Origin: Iamia sp. SCSIO 61187
GTDB taxonomy: Bacteria; Actinomycetota; Acidimicrobiia; Acidimicrobiales; Iamiaceae
NCBI RefSeq assembly: GCF_019443745.1
Contig: NZ_CP050948.1
Span: 3,228,001 to 3,292,000, forward strand
Direction of reading: 5' to 3'
Length of the DNA stretch: 64,000 bases
A program made the position numbers and the translations under genes. The notes under the pieces are model-generated. The model ran no database searches. It was given only the letters and a program-made list of their open reading frames with translations, and was not told the origin of the DNA. Below are positions 41,710 to 49,508 of this stretch, one piece after another; the first letter of the stretch is position 1, and each line of letters begins with the position of its first letter.

Positions 41710-42420
41710 TCAACCACCGTGCGTGCTCGACGGTGCGGGGCCCTCGGCGACGAGCCCGTGGCGGAGGGCCACGAGCAGCCCGCCGGCGGCGACCGCCGCC
41801 GTCTCGGCCCGCAGGACGGTCGGGCCGAGGGCGACGCGCGCCGGCGCGGCGGCGCGCTCGGCGTCGGACCACCCGCCCTCGGGACCGACGAGGACCACGG
41901 GCCGGGCCAGGGTCGGGACCGACCCCCCCGGGTCGGCCAGGGCCACTCCCTCGCTGGTCAAGGCGTCGGCGACGGGCACGCCGACGCGGATCGCGGGCAG
42001 CCGGCAGCGGCGGCTCTGCATGGCGGCCTCGCGCGCCACGCGGGCCAGGCGGTCGGCGTGGCCGGCGCCCCGCGCCCCCTCCCACCGCACGACCGAGCGA
42101 TCGGCCACCAGGAGCCAGATGGTGTCGACGCCGAGCTCGGTGAGCTTCTGGACGGCCCACTCCGGCCGCTGGCCCTTCACCGGGGCCAGGCCGATGGTGA
42201 CGGGCGGCTCCGGGGCCGGGTCGTCGACCACGTCGCCGGTCACCTCGACCTCGGCCCCGAACCGGGCGGCCCGCCACCGGCCGGCGCCGTCGGAGACCGT
42301 CAGGGCGTCGCCGGGCCGGAGCCGCAGGGCCTTGGCCAGGTGGTGACGGTCGCGGTCGTCGAGCTCGGGCCGCTCGAGGTCGGCCACGAAGACGTGCGGA
42401 CCGGTGCCCCGGCCGAGCAT
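41710..42420 (-). CDS. rsmE: 16S rRNA (uracil-1498-N3)-methyltransferase RsmE
   Basis: 236 residues, SPOUT-class methyltransferase. An N-terminal PUA-like part (HVFVADL, HHLAKALRLRPGDALTVSDGAG) is followed by QKLTELGVDTIWLL, and the knot motifs LVGPEGGWSDAE and ALGPTVLRAETAAVAA. It starts immediately after the dnaJ stop, as in many actinobacteria (hrcA-dnaJ-rsmE). Confidence 0.95.
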   Translation of the reverse strand: MLGRGTGPHVFVADLERPELDDRDRHHLAKALRLRPGDALTVSDGAGRWRAARFGAEVEVTGDVVDDPAPEPPVTIGLAPVKGQRPEWAVQKLTELGVDTIWLLVADRSVVRWEGARGAGHADRLARVAREAAMQSRRCRLPAIRVGVPVADALTSEGVALADPGGSVPTLARPVVLVGPEGGWSDAERAAAPARVALGPTVLRAETAAVAAGGLLVALRHGLVAEGPAPSSTHGG

Positions 42421-43536
42421 CTACTTGAAGGCCGAGCGGAACTTGGACAGCAGCCCCGTGTCGGGGGGCGCTACGTCCTCGCCCCCCAGGGCGGCCAGCT
42501 GCCGGTAGAGCGCCTCGCGCTCCTCGTCGAGGGTCTCGGGGACGTCGACGACCACGGTGACGAGCAGGTCGCCGCGACCGCGGCCCCGCACCCGCGGGAC
42601 GCCCAGGCCCCGGAGGCGGAACACGTGTCCGGGCTGCGTGCCTCGGGGGACGGTGATCTCCTCGACCCCGTCGAGCGTCTCCAGGACGAGCTCGACGCCC
42701 AGGGCGGCCTGGCTGGGGCTGATGTGCAGGTCGTGGTGGAGGTCGTCGCCGTCGCGGGTGAACCGGGCGTGGGGCGCGACCCGCAGGTGGACGTACAGGT
42801 CGCCGGCGGGCCCGCCCCGGGGACCGGCGGGGCCGTAGCCGGGCAGGCGCAGGGTGTTGCCGGCGGCGACGCCCGGCGGGATGTCGACGGGGTAGGTGCG
42901 CTCGACCGGGCGCCGCCCCTCGCCGCCGCAGTCGGGGCACGGCGTCGGGATGACCTGGCCCAGGCCGCCGCACTGCGGGCAGGGCCGGGCCGTGACCATC
43001 TGGCCCAGCATCGACTGGCGGACCTGGCGGACCTGTCCGGCCCCGTCGCAGGTGGGGCAGGTGTCGGGGTGGGTCCCGGGCGCGGCGCCCGTCGCCTCGC
43101 AGGTGTCGCACGGCGACGGCACCTGGGCCGTCACCGGGGCGTTGGTGCCGAACACCGCCTCCTCGAAGGTGAGGTCGATGACGACCTCCATGTCGCCCCC
43201 CCGGGGCGGGCCGCCGCGACGGCCGCCACCGAAGCCCCCGCCGCCGTTGCCGCCGAAGAAGGCGTCGAAGATGTCGCCGAGCCCCCCGCCGAAGGCGTCG
43301 CCCAGGTCCGGCCCGCCGGGGCCGTCGGTCCCGTAGGTGTCGTAGCGCTGGCGCCGAGCGGGGTCGGACAGCACCTCGTAGGCCTGGGCCACCTGCTTGA
43401 AGCGGGCTTCGGCGCCGGGGTCGTCGGGGTTGGCGTCGGGGTGGTGCTGGCGCGCCAGCCGCCGGTAGGCCTTCTTGATCTCCTCGGCGGTGGCGGAGCG
43501 CGACACGCCGAGGACGGCGTAGAGGTCATCGGCCAT
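42421..43536 (-). CDS. dnaJ: Chaperone protein DnaJ
   Basis: 371 residues, type I Hsp40. J domain [39 protein letters not shown] with the HPD loop; Gly/Phe-rich linker ([24 protein letters not shown]); four zinc repeats [24 protein letters not shown] and CPDCGGEG; then the C-terminal peptide-binding domains. Stimulates DnaK. It follows hrcA after 3 bp and is expected to share the CIRCE-controlled promoter. Confidence 0.97.
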   Translation of the reverse strand: MADDLYAVLGVSRSATAEEIKKAYRRLARQHHPDANPDDPGAEARFKQVAQAYEVLSDPARRQRYDTYGTDGPGGPDLGDAFGGGLGDIFDAFFGGNGGGGFGGGRRGGPPRGGDMEVVIDLTFEEAVFGTNAPVTAQVPSPCDTCEATGAAPGTHPDTCPTCDGAGQVRQVRQSMLGQMVTARPCPQCGGLGQVIPTPCPDCGGEGRRPVERTYPVDIPPGVAAGNTLRLPGYGPAGPRGGPAGDLYVHLRVAPHARFTRDGDDLHHDLHISPSQAALGVELVLETLDGVEEITVPRGTQPGHVFRLRGLGVPRVRGRGRGDLLVTVVVDVPETLDEEREALYRQLAALGGEDVAPPDTGLLSKFRSAFK

Positions 43537-43539
43537 GGG

Positions 43540-44547
43540 TCACCCTTCGCTGAGCCGACGGCCCAGGCGCTTGCCGACCACGGCGACGGCGGCCAGGGCC
43601 TGGGCGTAGTCCATCCGGGTCGGGCCGAGGACACCGACCGTGCCCACCGCCTCCCCCTCGATCTCGTAGGGGGCGACCACGATCGAGCACTCGGCCAGCG
43701 TGGTCATCCCGGTCTCGGACCCGATGGCCACCTGGAGGCCCCGGTCGAGGACGTCGCGCAGCAGGCTCACCACGACCAGCTGCTGCTCGAGCAGGCCGAG
43801 CACCTCGCGCACCTGCTCGACGGCCTCGAAGGCGCCGGCCATGCGGTCGGTACCCCCGACGTAGAGGTGGTCACCGTCGGGGTCGTGGGCCTGGCGGGCC
43901 GCGTCGACGAGGGCGGCGGCCGACTCCGGGGTCCCCTCCGGCGGGGCGGGCAGCGTCGCCAGGGCGTCGAGGTGGTGCCCGACGAGGTGGGTGGCCAGGT
44001 GGGCCGTGGCCCGGGCCAGGTCCTCGTCGGACGGCTCGACCCGGTCGCCGCCGAGGTCGACGGTGGCCTTCTCGACGGCCCCGTTCGAGAGCACGACGAC
44101 GAGCAGGGCCATGCGGGCGGTCAGCCCGACGAGCTGGACCGACCGCACGACGGCCGTCTCGTGGGGCGGCCCGGTGATGACGGCGGCGGTGCCGGTGAGC
44201 CCCGACAGGAGGCGGGAGGTGTCGGCCAGCATCCGCTCCAGCTCGCCGTGGGTCCGATCGAAGAACGCCTTGACCTGCTGGGCGCTGGCCTTGTCGAGGG
44301 TCGGCCGGGTGGCCAGGTGGTCGACGTAGTAGCGGTAGCCGGCCTGCGTCGGGATGCGCCCCGCGCTGGTGTGGGGCTGGGCGAGGAACCCCTCCTGCTC
44401 GAGGCTCGCCATCTCGTTGCGGACCGTCGCTGAGGAGACGGCGACACCGGGGGCGGACGCGACGTGACCCGAACCCACCGGCAGGGCCGTGTGGATGTAC
44501 TCCTCCACCACGGCCCGCAAGATCGTCGCCTTGCGTTCGTCGAGCAT
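43540..44547 (-). CDS. hrcA: Heat-inducible transcription repressor HrcA
   Basis: 335 residues. N-terminal winged helix MLDERKATILRAVVEEYIHTALPVGS and SSATVRNEMASLEQEGFLAQPHTSAGRIPTQAGYRYYVD; C-terminal GAF-like region with RMDYAQALAAVAVVGKRLGRRL. Represses heat-shock operons by binding CIRCE. The ATG at 44547 is chosen because the operator lies immediately upstream; a longer frame from 44580 would translate through it. First gene of hrcA-dnaJ-rsmE, autoregulated. Confidence 0.97.
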   Translation of the reverse strand: MLDERKATILRAVVEEYIHTALPVGSGHVASAPGVAVSSATVRNEMASLEQEGFLAQPHTSAGRIPTQAGYRYYVDHLATRPTLDKASAQQVKAFFDRTHGELERMLADTSRLLSGLTGTAAVITGPPHETAVVRSVQLVGLTARMALLVVVLSNGAVEKATVDLGGDRVEPSDEDLARATAHLATHLVGHHLDALATLPAPPEGTPESAAALVDAARQAHDPDGDHLYVGGTDRMAGAFEAVEQVREVLGLLEQQLVVVSLLRDVLDRGLQVAIGSETGMTTLAECSIVVAPYEIEGEAVGTVGVLGPTRMDYAQALAAVAVVGKRLGRRLSEG

Positions 44548-44548
44548 C

Positions 44549-44575
44549 TTGGCACTCGATCCTACCGAGTGCTGA
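44549..44575 (-). promoter_or_regulatory. CIRCE operator of hrcA-dnaJ
   Basis: TTGGCACTC, nine bases, GAGTGCTGA on the plus strand; the consensus is TTAGCACTC-N9-GAGTGCTAA, so only two of 18 arm bases differ. The nine-base spacer contains TAGGAT on the minus strand (44559-44564), a likely -10 of the promoter, so bound HrcA would cover it. The 3' edge is one base from the hrcA start codon. Confidence 0.93.
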
Positions 44576-44601
44576 CGCATCCCCTGCCAGACCGTCGTCC
44601 G

Positions 44602-44682
44602 GGTGTCAGGGGGTCAGACACCATCCGACCGTCAGGGGCCGGGTTCGACCTCTTCGGCGCCGGTCGGAAGGTATCTGACCCC
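44602..44682. repeat. REP-like palindrome of a second type
   Basis: Two 22-bp arms (44610-44631 and 44661-44682) that match as inverted repeats at 20 positions, beginning GGGGTCAGACACCATCCG. A smaller hairpin GGTGTC...GACACC (44602-44622) overlaps the left arm. The stretch CACCATCCG is shared with the 27-bp REP palindromes. It lies upstream of hrcA and downstream of the photolyase gene. Confidence 0.75.
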
Positions 44683-44737
44683 GACGCTCGACGACCGCCG
44701 GACCGCATGGTGATCACGACCGGCCCGTCGCTGCTCT

Positions 44738-44858
44738 CCAGCGGCGGAGCGCCTCATCCCACGTCCGCCGACCCCACCCGCCGCCCTGAGGGCGGCGGTC
44801 GGCGGACGCCCTCACGCGCGACCGGTGGCCGCACGCCAGCGGCGGAGCGCCTCATCCC
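44738..44858. repeat. 23-bp direct repeat (copied photolyase 3' end) with hairpin between
   Basis: CCAGCGGCGGAGCGCCTCAT plus three bases occurs at 44738-44760 and again at 44836-44858; the second copy is inside the photolyase gene's last codons, the first is outside it. Between them lies a strong hairpin (44763-44807, outer arms GTCCGCCGACC/GGTCGGCGGAC, inner CCGCCGCC/GGCGGCGG) that could end photolyase transcripts. Confidence 0.7.
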
Positions 44859-46185
44859 TCTCCATGGCATGGTCCACGATGGGGCGGGGGTAGTCGGGGG
44901 CGGTGGCGGCGAACAGGTCGCCGTCGAGGCGGGTCGGGTCGTGGATCGCCTTCCCCGGCACGTCGGCCAGCTCGGGGACCCAGCGGCGGATGTAGGTCCC
45001 GTCGGGGTCGAACCGCTCCGACTGGGCGACGGGGTTGAAGACCCGGAAGTACGGCGCCGCGTCGGTCCCCGTCCCGGCGACCCACTGCCAGCCGTGCTGG
45101 TTGGACGCCAGGTCCCCGTCGACGAGGTGCTCCATGAAGAAGCGGGCGCCCCGGGTCCAGTCGATGTGGAGATCCTTGACCAGGTAGGACGCCACGATCA
45201 TGCGCACCCGGTTGTGCACCCAGCCCGCCCCCACGAGCTGGCGCATCCCGGCGTCGACGATGGGGACGCCGGTCCGGCCCTCGCACCACGCCGCCAGGCG
45301 GGCGTCGGCCTCGGGGCCGGTGTCGAGCTCCATGCCGGCCATGCGCTCGTCGAGCCCCTGGCGGGCGGACTGCGGCTCGTGGAGCAGGACGTCGGCGTAG
45401 AAGTCGCGCCAGGCCAGCTCGGTGGCGAACGTCTCGGGCCCGGCGCCCCGGCCGAGGCGGGCGAGGGCCTGGCGGGGGTGCACGCAGCCCCACTTCAGGT
45501 AGGGCGACAGCCGAGACGTCCCGTCCGCCCCCGGGCGGTCTCGGTCGTCGGCGTAGCGCCGGACGTCGCCGTCGAGGAACGCGGCCAGCCGACGTCGACC
45601 CGCCGCCTCCCCGGGCGTCGGCAGGTCGGCCGTGACCGCCGGCGCCTCAGGGAGCCCGTCGGAGCGGACGCCCTCGACCCACCGGACCCCGCGGGGGGCG
45701 TCGACCGGCTCGTCCCACCCGTGGGCCCGCCAGGCCCGGGAGAAGGGGGTGAAGACCTTGAACGGCGTCCCGCCCTTGGTGCGGAGGGTGCCCGGCGAAA
45801 CGGCGTAGGGCGTGCCCACGGTCTGCAGGTCGACGTCGTCCTCGCGCAGCGCGGCCCGGACGGCGTCGTCGCGCCGGGTGCCGTACGGGCCGGCGTCGTC
45901 GGCGCAGCACACGACCTCGGCCCCGACCTCGCGGGCGACGTCCCGGACGGCTCGCTCGGGCTCGTCCCGCCGCACCACCAGGGCGCCACCGGTCCGGTCG
46001 TGCAGCTCGGCCAGGCACCCGGCCAGGAACCACCGACGGTTGGCCCCCGACGGCTCCCGTAGGTGGGCGTCGTCCACGAACAGGGCGACGACCCGGTCGG
46101 CCCGGGCCGCCTCGACCAACGCCGGGTTGTCGGCCATCCGCAGGTCCCGCCGGAACCACATCACCGCCGTGCTCACGCTGCTCAC
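44812..46185 (-). CDS. phr: Deoxyribodipyrimidine photolyase
   Basis: Light-driven repair of cyclobutane pyrimidine dimers. 457 residues. N-terminal antenna domain VMWFRRDLRMADNPALVEA; FAD-binding C-terminal half with TSRLSPYLKWGCVHPRQAL, ELAWRDFYADVLLHEP, MRQLVGAGWVHNRVRMIVASYLVKDLHIDW and NQHGWQWVAGTGTDAAPYFRVFNP. All match class I CPD photolyases. GTG 46185 is used; a later in-frame ATG directly before WFRRDLR is possible. Divergent from the methyltransferase gene across 44 bp. Confidence 0.95.
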   Translation of the reverse strand: MSSVSTAVMWFRRDLRMADNPALVEAARADRVVALFVDDAHLREPSGANRRWFLAGCLAELHDRTGGALVVRRDEPERAVRDVAREVGAEVVCCADDAGPYGTRRDDAVRAALREDDVDLQTVGTPYAVSPGTLRTKGGTPFKVFTPFSRAWRAHGWDEPVDAPRGVRWVEGVRSDGLPEAPAVTADLPTPGEAAGRRRLAAFLDGDVRRYADDRDRPGADGTSRLSPYLKWGCVHPRQALARLGRGAGPETFATELAWRDFYADVLLHEPQSARQGLDERMAGMELDTGPEADARLAAWCEGRTGVPIVDAGMRQLVGAGWVHNRVRMIVASYLVKDLHIDWTRGARFFMEHLVDGDLASNQHGWQWVAGTGTDAAPYFRVFNPVAQSERFDPDGTYIRRWVPELADVPGKAIHDPTRLDGDLFAATAPDYPRPIVDHAMERDEALRRWRAATGRA

Positions 46186-46216
46186 CGCGGCCGACCCTGC
46201 CCCGGCCGTCGGTCCC

Positions 46217-46222
46217 TACCCT
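46217..46222 (+). promoter_or_regulatory. -10 element of the 46230 gene (leaderless)
   Basis: TACCCT, seven bases, then GTG 46230. Confidence 0.5.
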
Positions 46223-46229
46223 CCCCGGC

Positions 46230-46874
46230 GTGGGACGGGACTGGGTGGCGTGGCACGAGGCCTACGAGGACGACGACCACCCGCTGCGGGACCGGCTGGC
46301 GGCGGTGGTCGAGCTGGTCGGGGAGGCGGTCGCGGGCGCTCGCGACGGACCGGTGCGGCTGGCCTCGCTGTGCGCCGGCGACGGGCGGGACGTGGCCACC
46401 GCGCTGGTGGACCACCCCCGCCGGGCCGACGTCACCGCCCGGCTCGTGGAGCTCGACCCGGCCCTGGCCGACGCCGCCCGCCGGGGCCTGGCCGCCGCCG
46501 GGGTGGCCGGCACCGTCGTCACCGGCGACGCCGGCGACAGCGCCGCCCTGGCCGACATCGTGCCCGTGGACGTCCTGCTCCTGTGCGGCGTCTTCGGCAA
46601 CGTCAGCGACGCCGACGTCGAGCGGACGATCGCCGCCGTCCCGTCGCTCTGCCGGGCCGGTGCCACCGTGATCTGGACGCGCCACCGTCGCCCGCCCGAC
46701 CTGACCCCCGCCATCCGACGGTGGTTCGACGCCGCCGGGTGCCGCCGCATCGCCCTCCGCACCGGCGGGGACGTCGGCGTGCGGGCCTGGACCGTGGGCG
46801 CCGAGCTGGTGGGCGTGCCGACGAGCGACTTCCAGCCCGCCCCCCTGTTCCGCTTCCGCGAGGACCTCCGGTAG
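46230..46874 (+). CDS. Class I SAM-dependent methyltransferase-like protein
   Basis: 214 residues. The SAM loop is LASLCAGDGRDVATAL (about 44-59), the second strand ends VELDPALADAAR, and the later LLLCGVFGNVSDADVERTIAAVPSLCRAGATVIWTRHR corresponds to motifs II-III. Substrate unknown. The 3' end is 29 bp upstream of the guanidine-III riboswitch, so it is not part of the regulated unit. Confidence 0.75.
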   Translation: MGRDWVAWHEAYEDDDHPLRDRLAAVVELVGEAVAGARDGPVRLASLCAGDGRDVATALVDHPRRADVTARLVELDPALADAARRGLAAAGVAGTVVTGDAGDSAALADIVPVDVLLLCGVFGNVSDADVERTIAAVPSLCRAGATVIWTRHRRPPDLTPAIRRWFDAAGCRRIALRTGGDVGVRAWTVGAELVGVPTSDFQPAPLFRFREDLR

Positions 46875-46903
46875 CCCGTCGCTACGGTGGCGGGTGACGT
46901 GAA

Positions 46904-46945
46904 GCCGACGAGGGTGTCCCGTACCGGCCGGTGCGAAGACGGGGC
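46904..46945 (+). promoter_or_regulatory. Guanidine-III riboswitch (PRF class)
   Basis: The 42-nt stretch contains, in order, GACGAGG, CCGTACC and AAGACGG, the conserved blocks of guanidine-III aptamers as I recall them from the Thermobifida fusca example. Both pseudoknot stems form here with different bases: P1 pairs GCCG (46904-46907) with CGGC in the ACCGGCC segment, and P2 pairs GUCCCGU (46916-46922) with ACGGGGC (46939-46945), seven pairs including one G-U. The AGGAGG ribosome site (46948-46953) of the SMR gene begins two bases after P2, so ligand binding could control translation. A TACGGT at 46883-46888 may be the -10. Confidence 0.88.
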
Positions 46946-46957
46946 TCAGGAGGCGTC

Positions 46958-47275
46958 ATGTCCTGGTTCCTGCTCGTCATCGCCGGCCTGCTCGAGGTGG
47001 CCTGGGCGTCCACCCTCCCGGCCACCGAGGGCCTGACCCGGCCGGCGCCCACGGCCCTCTTCCTCGGGCTCCTCGGCGCCAGCATGCTCACCCTGGCCAA
47101 GGCCAGCGAGGAGATCCCGCTGGGGACCGCCTACGGGGTCTGGGTCGGGATCGGCGCGGTGGGCGCCGCGGTGGTGGGCATCGCCGTCCACGGGGACCCG
47201 GCGACGCCGGCCCGCATCGCCTGCCTCGCCCTCCTGGCGGCGGCCATCGTGGGGCTGAAGGTCACCAGCGCCTAG
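46958..47275 (+). CDS. gdx: SMR-family exporter, predicted guanidinium exporter Gdx
   Basis: 105 residues with four membrane helices: SWFLLVIAGLLEVAWAST, PTALFLGLLGASMLTLAKAS, AYGVWVGIGAVGAAVVGIAV and IACLALLAAAIVGLKV. The essential glutamate of small multidrug resistance proteins is Glu13 in the first helix. The SugE/Gdx subgroup motif PLGTAYGVWVGIGAVGAA is present. The guanidine-III riboswitch directly upstream strongly supports guanidinium as the substrate, rather than broad drug export. ATG 46958 with AGGAGG at 46948-46953. Confidence 0.92.
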   Translation: MSWFLLVIAGLLEVAWASTLPATEGLTRPAPTALFLGLLGASMLTLAKASEEIPLGTAYGVWVGIGAVGAAVVGIAVHGDPATPARIACLALLAAAIVGLKVTSA

Positions 47276-47320
47276 CGCGGCGACCTCGAGGACGCGATGG
47301 GCCCGGCACATCGCGTCGGT

Positions 47321-48067
47321 TCACCCTGTCGTCGACTCGTCGGCGAGGCCGGCCCAGAAGCGGGTCAGGGCCTCAGCCCCGGCCTCGGGGGCGCTCAGCG
47401 GCCAGAAGTGGGTGCCGCCCTCGATCACGGCGAAGTCGGCGCCGACGTCACCGGCGATCCGCTGGGAGGAGGCCACGTTGCCGAAGGCGTCGCCCTCGGC
47501 GACCAGGACCAGGCCGGGGACGGGCGACGGGCCGTCGGCGGCCCACACGGTGCCGATCTCGGTCGCCGAGCGGTAGAGGCGGAGGATCGAGTCGACCATC
47601 ACGTCGTCGACGGCGGCGACCATCGCCGGGGCGTCGGCCTCGGGCACCCCGGTGGCGGCCATCGCCGCGGCGGCGTCGGGTGGCGAGGCGAGCAGGCCGT
47701 CGAAGAACGCCTCCCCCTCCTCGGGCGTCTGCCAGAGCTTGGCGAAGTCGTGCCACTCGAAGGCGGGGTCGATGGCGCCGGGGGCGTCGCTCACCCAGCT
47801 GCGCAACCCCGCCGGCGCGTAGGTCGCGATGCGGGCCACGAGGATGCCGCCCCAGTCGTGGCCGACGATGTCCACGGGCTCGTCGGCGGCCCTGATCTGG
47901 TCGAGGAGCCAGTCGAGGTAGGCCTCCATCGAGCCGTCGTGGCCCTCGGGCCGCGGGGTCCCGAACCCGGGGAGCGGGAGCGCCGTGCTGTCCCGGTCGA
48001 TCAGGCCCCGGACCCGGTCCCAGATGGCCGCGGTCTCCGGCACGCCGTGCACGAACAACGTCGTCAT
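47321..48067 (-). CDS. Alpha/beta hydrolase, epoxide hydrolase/dehalogenase-like
   Basis: 248 residues. The nucleophile elbow is VDIVGHDWGGILVA, with Asp71 as in epoxide hydrolases and haloalkane dehalogenases, not Ser. The oxyanion motif is FVHGVPETAAIW; the histidine is probably in IEGGTHFWPLSAPE. A helical lid lies at about 115-180. Substrate unknown. Start ATG 48067; TAGAAC seven bases before it is a weak -10. Divergent from gabT. Its 3' end converges on gdx across 45 bp. Confidence 0.85.
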   Translation of the reverse strand: MTTLFVHGVPETAAIWDRVRGLIDRDSTALPLPGFGTPRPEGHDGSMEAYLDWLLDQIRAADEPVDIVGHDWGGILVARIATYAPAGLRSWVSDAPGAIDPAFEWHDFAKLWQTPEEGEAFFDGLLASPPDAAAAMAATGVPEADAPAMVAAVDDVMVDSILRLYRSATEIGTVWAADGPSPVPGLVLVAEGDAFGNVASSQRIAGDVGADFAVIEGGTHFWPLSAPEAGAEALTRFWAGLADESTTG

Positions 48068-48088
48068 GCCGGCGGTTCTAGTGCCACC

Positions 48089-48094
48089 TACGCT
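48089..48094 (+). promoter_or_regulatory. -10 element of gabT (leaderless)
   Basis: TACGCT, seven bases, then ATG 48102. Confidence 0.5.
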
Positions 48095-48101
48095 CCGCCG
48101 C

Positions 48102-49421
48102 ATGGTCACCCAGGAGCGCAAGCTCGTCACCGAGATCCCGGGTCCGCGGTCGGCCGAGCTGCTGGCCCGACGCAAGGCGGCGGTGCCCCAGGGCGTGGGC
48201 ACGGTGCTGCCCGTCTTCGTCGAGCGGGCCGAGGGCGCGGTGCTCGTCGACGTCGACGGCAACCAGCTGATCGACATGGGGTCGGGGATCGCCGTGGTCA
48301 GCGTCGGGCACCACGCCCCGGAGGTCGTCGACCGGGCCGCCGCCCAGCTCGACCGGTTCACCCACACCTGCTTCATGGTCACGCCGTACGCCGGCTACGT
48401 GGAGGTGGCCGAGGCCCTCAACCGCCTCACCCCCGGCGACCACGAGAAGCGCTCGTGCCTGTTCAGCGCCGGCGCCGAGGCGGTGGAGAACGCGGTGAAG
48501 ATCGCCCGCCGCCACACCGGCCGGGACTCGGTGGTCGTGTTCGACCACGCCTACCACGGCCGCACCAACCTGACGATGGCCATGACGGCCAAGAACGCCC
48601 CGTACAAGGACGGCTTCGGGCCCTTCGCGTCCGACGTCTACCGGGCGCCCATGAGCTACCCGTTCCGCGACCCCGACGGCATGACCGGCGAGGAGGCCGC
48701 CACCCGGGCCCTCGCCGTGATCGAGAGCCAGGTCGGCGCCGAGCGCACCGCCTGCGTCGTGATCGAGCCCATCCAGGGCGAGGGCGGCTTCGTCGACCCC
48801 GCCCCCGGCTTCCTGCCCGCCCTGGTCGAGTGGTGCCGCGAGCACGGCGTCGTGCTTGTGGCCGACGAGATCCAGACCGGCTTCGGCCGCACCGGTGACA
48901 TGTTCGCCTCCGACCACGAGGGCGTCGTCCCCGACATCGTCACCACGGCCAAGGCCCTCGCCGGGGGACTGCCCCTCGCCGGCGTCACCGGCCGGGCCGA
49001 GATCATGGACGCCGTCACCCCCGGAGGGCTGGGCGGCACCTACGGCGGCAACCCGGTGGCGTGCGCCGCCGCCCTCGGCGCCATCGAGATCATCGAGCGC
49101 GACGACCTGGCGGCCCGGGCCCGGTCGATCGGCGACGTCCTGCTGCCGGGCCTGCGCTCGCTGCAGGCCGCGCACCCCCGGATCGGCGACGTCCGAGGGC
49201 GGGGGGCCATGGTCGCCATCGAGCTGGTGGAGCCCGGCACCGTCACGCCCGACCCCGTCGAGGCCGGGCGCATCAGCGCCGCCTGCCACGCCGCCGGCGT
49301 CGTCACCCTCACCTGCGGCACGTGGGGCAACGTCGTGCGCCTGCTGCCCCCGCTCACCATCGACGACGACCTGCTGGCCGACGCCCTCGGCGTCCTCGCC
49401 GACGCCATCGAGTCGCGCTGA
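48102..49421 (+). CDS. gabT: 4-aminobutyrate-type aminotransferase (class III)
   Basis: 439 residues, PLP-dependent omega-aminotransferase. Motifs: IDMGSGIAVVSVGHHAPEVV, FSAGAEAVENAVKIAR, VFDHAYHGRTNLTMAMTAK, VVIEPIQGEGGF, LVADEIQTGFGRTGDMFAS and the PLP lysine in TTAKALAGGLPLAGV (about residue 284). Closest to GabT, which converts GABA and 2-oxoglutarate to succinate semialdehyde and glutamate; related diamines or 5-aminovalerate are also possible. An amino-aldehyde dehydrogenase and a saccharopine-dehydrogenase-like gene lie within 4.5 kb. Confidence 0.93.
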   Translation: MVTQERKLVTEIPGPRSAELLARRKAAVPQGVGTVLPVFVERAEGAVLVDVDGNQLIDMGSGIAVVSVGHHAPEVVDRAAAQLDRFTHTCFMVTPYAGYVEVAEALNRLTPGDHEKRSCLFSAGAEAVENAVKIARRHTGRDSVVVFDHAYHGRTNLTMAMTAKNAPYKDGFGPFASDVYRAPMSYPFRDPDGMTGEEAATRALAVIESQVGAERTACVVIEPIQGEGGFVDPAPGFLPALVEWCREHGVVLVADEIQTGFGRTGDMFASDHEGVVPDIVTTAKALAGGLPLAGVTGRAEIMDAVTPGGLGGTYGGNPVACAAALGAIEIIERDDLAARARSIGDVLLPGLRSLQAAHPRIGDVRGRGAMVAIELVEPGTVTPDPVEAGRISAACHAAGVVTLTCGTWGNVVRLLPPLTIDDDLLADALGVLADAIESR

Positions 49422-49433
49422 CCCCCGGCGCGC

Positions 49434-49489
49434 CACGGATGGTGCCAGGCACCTTCCGTGCGCACGGAAGGTGCCTGGCACCATCCGTG
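49434..49489. repeat. REP palindromes, copies 4 and 5, as an inverted pair
   Basis: Copy 4 (49434-49460) equals copy 1. Copy 5 (49463-49489) is its exact reverse complement, with CG between. The whole 56 bp is one perfect palindrome, located between the convergent gabT and VWA genes, where it could act as a two-way terminator. Confidence 0.9.
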
Positions 49490-49508
49490 CGCTCTCCCGC
49501 AGGGCGGG

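Noticed and set aside
46875-46957. Guanidine-I (ykkC) or guanidine-II (mini-ykkC) riboswitch before gdx
   Set aside because: The ACGA and ACGG tetramers first suggested mini-ykkC, but they do not sit in closed hairpin loops; the class III pseudoknot explains the whole segment.
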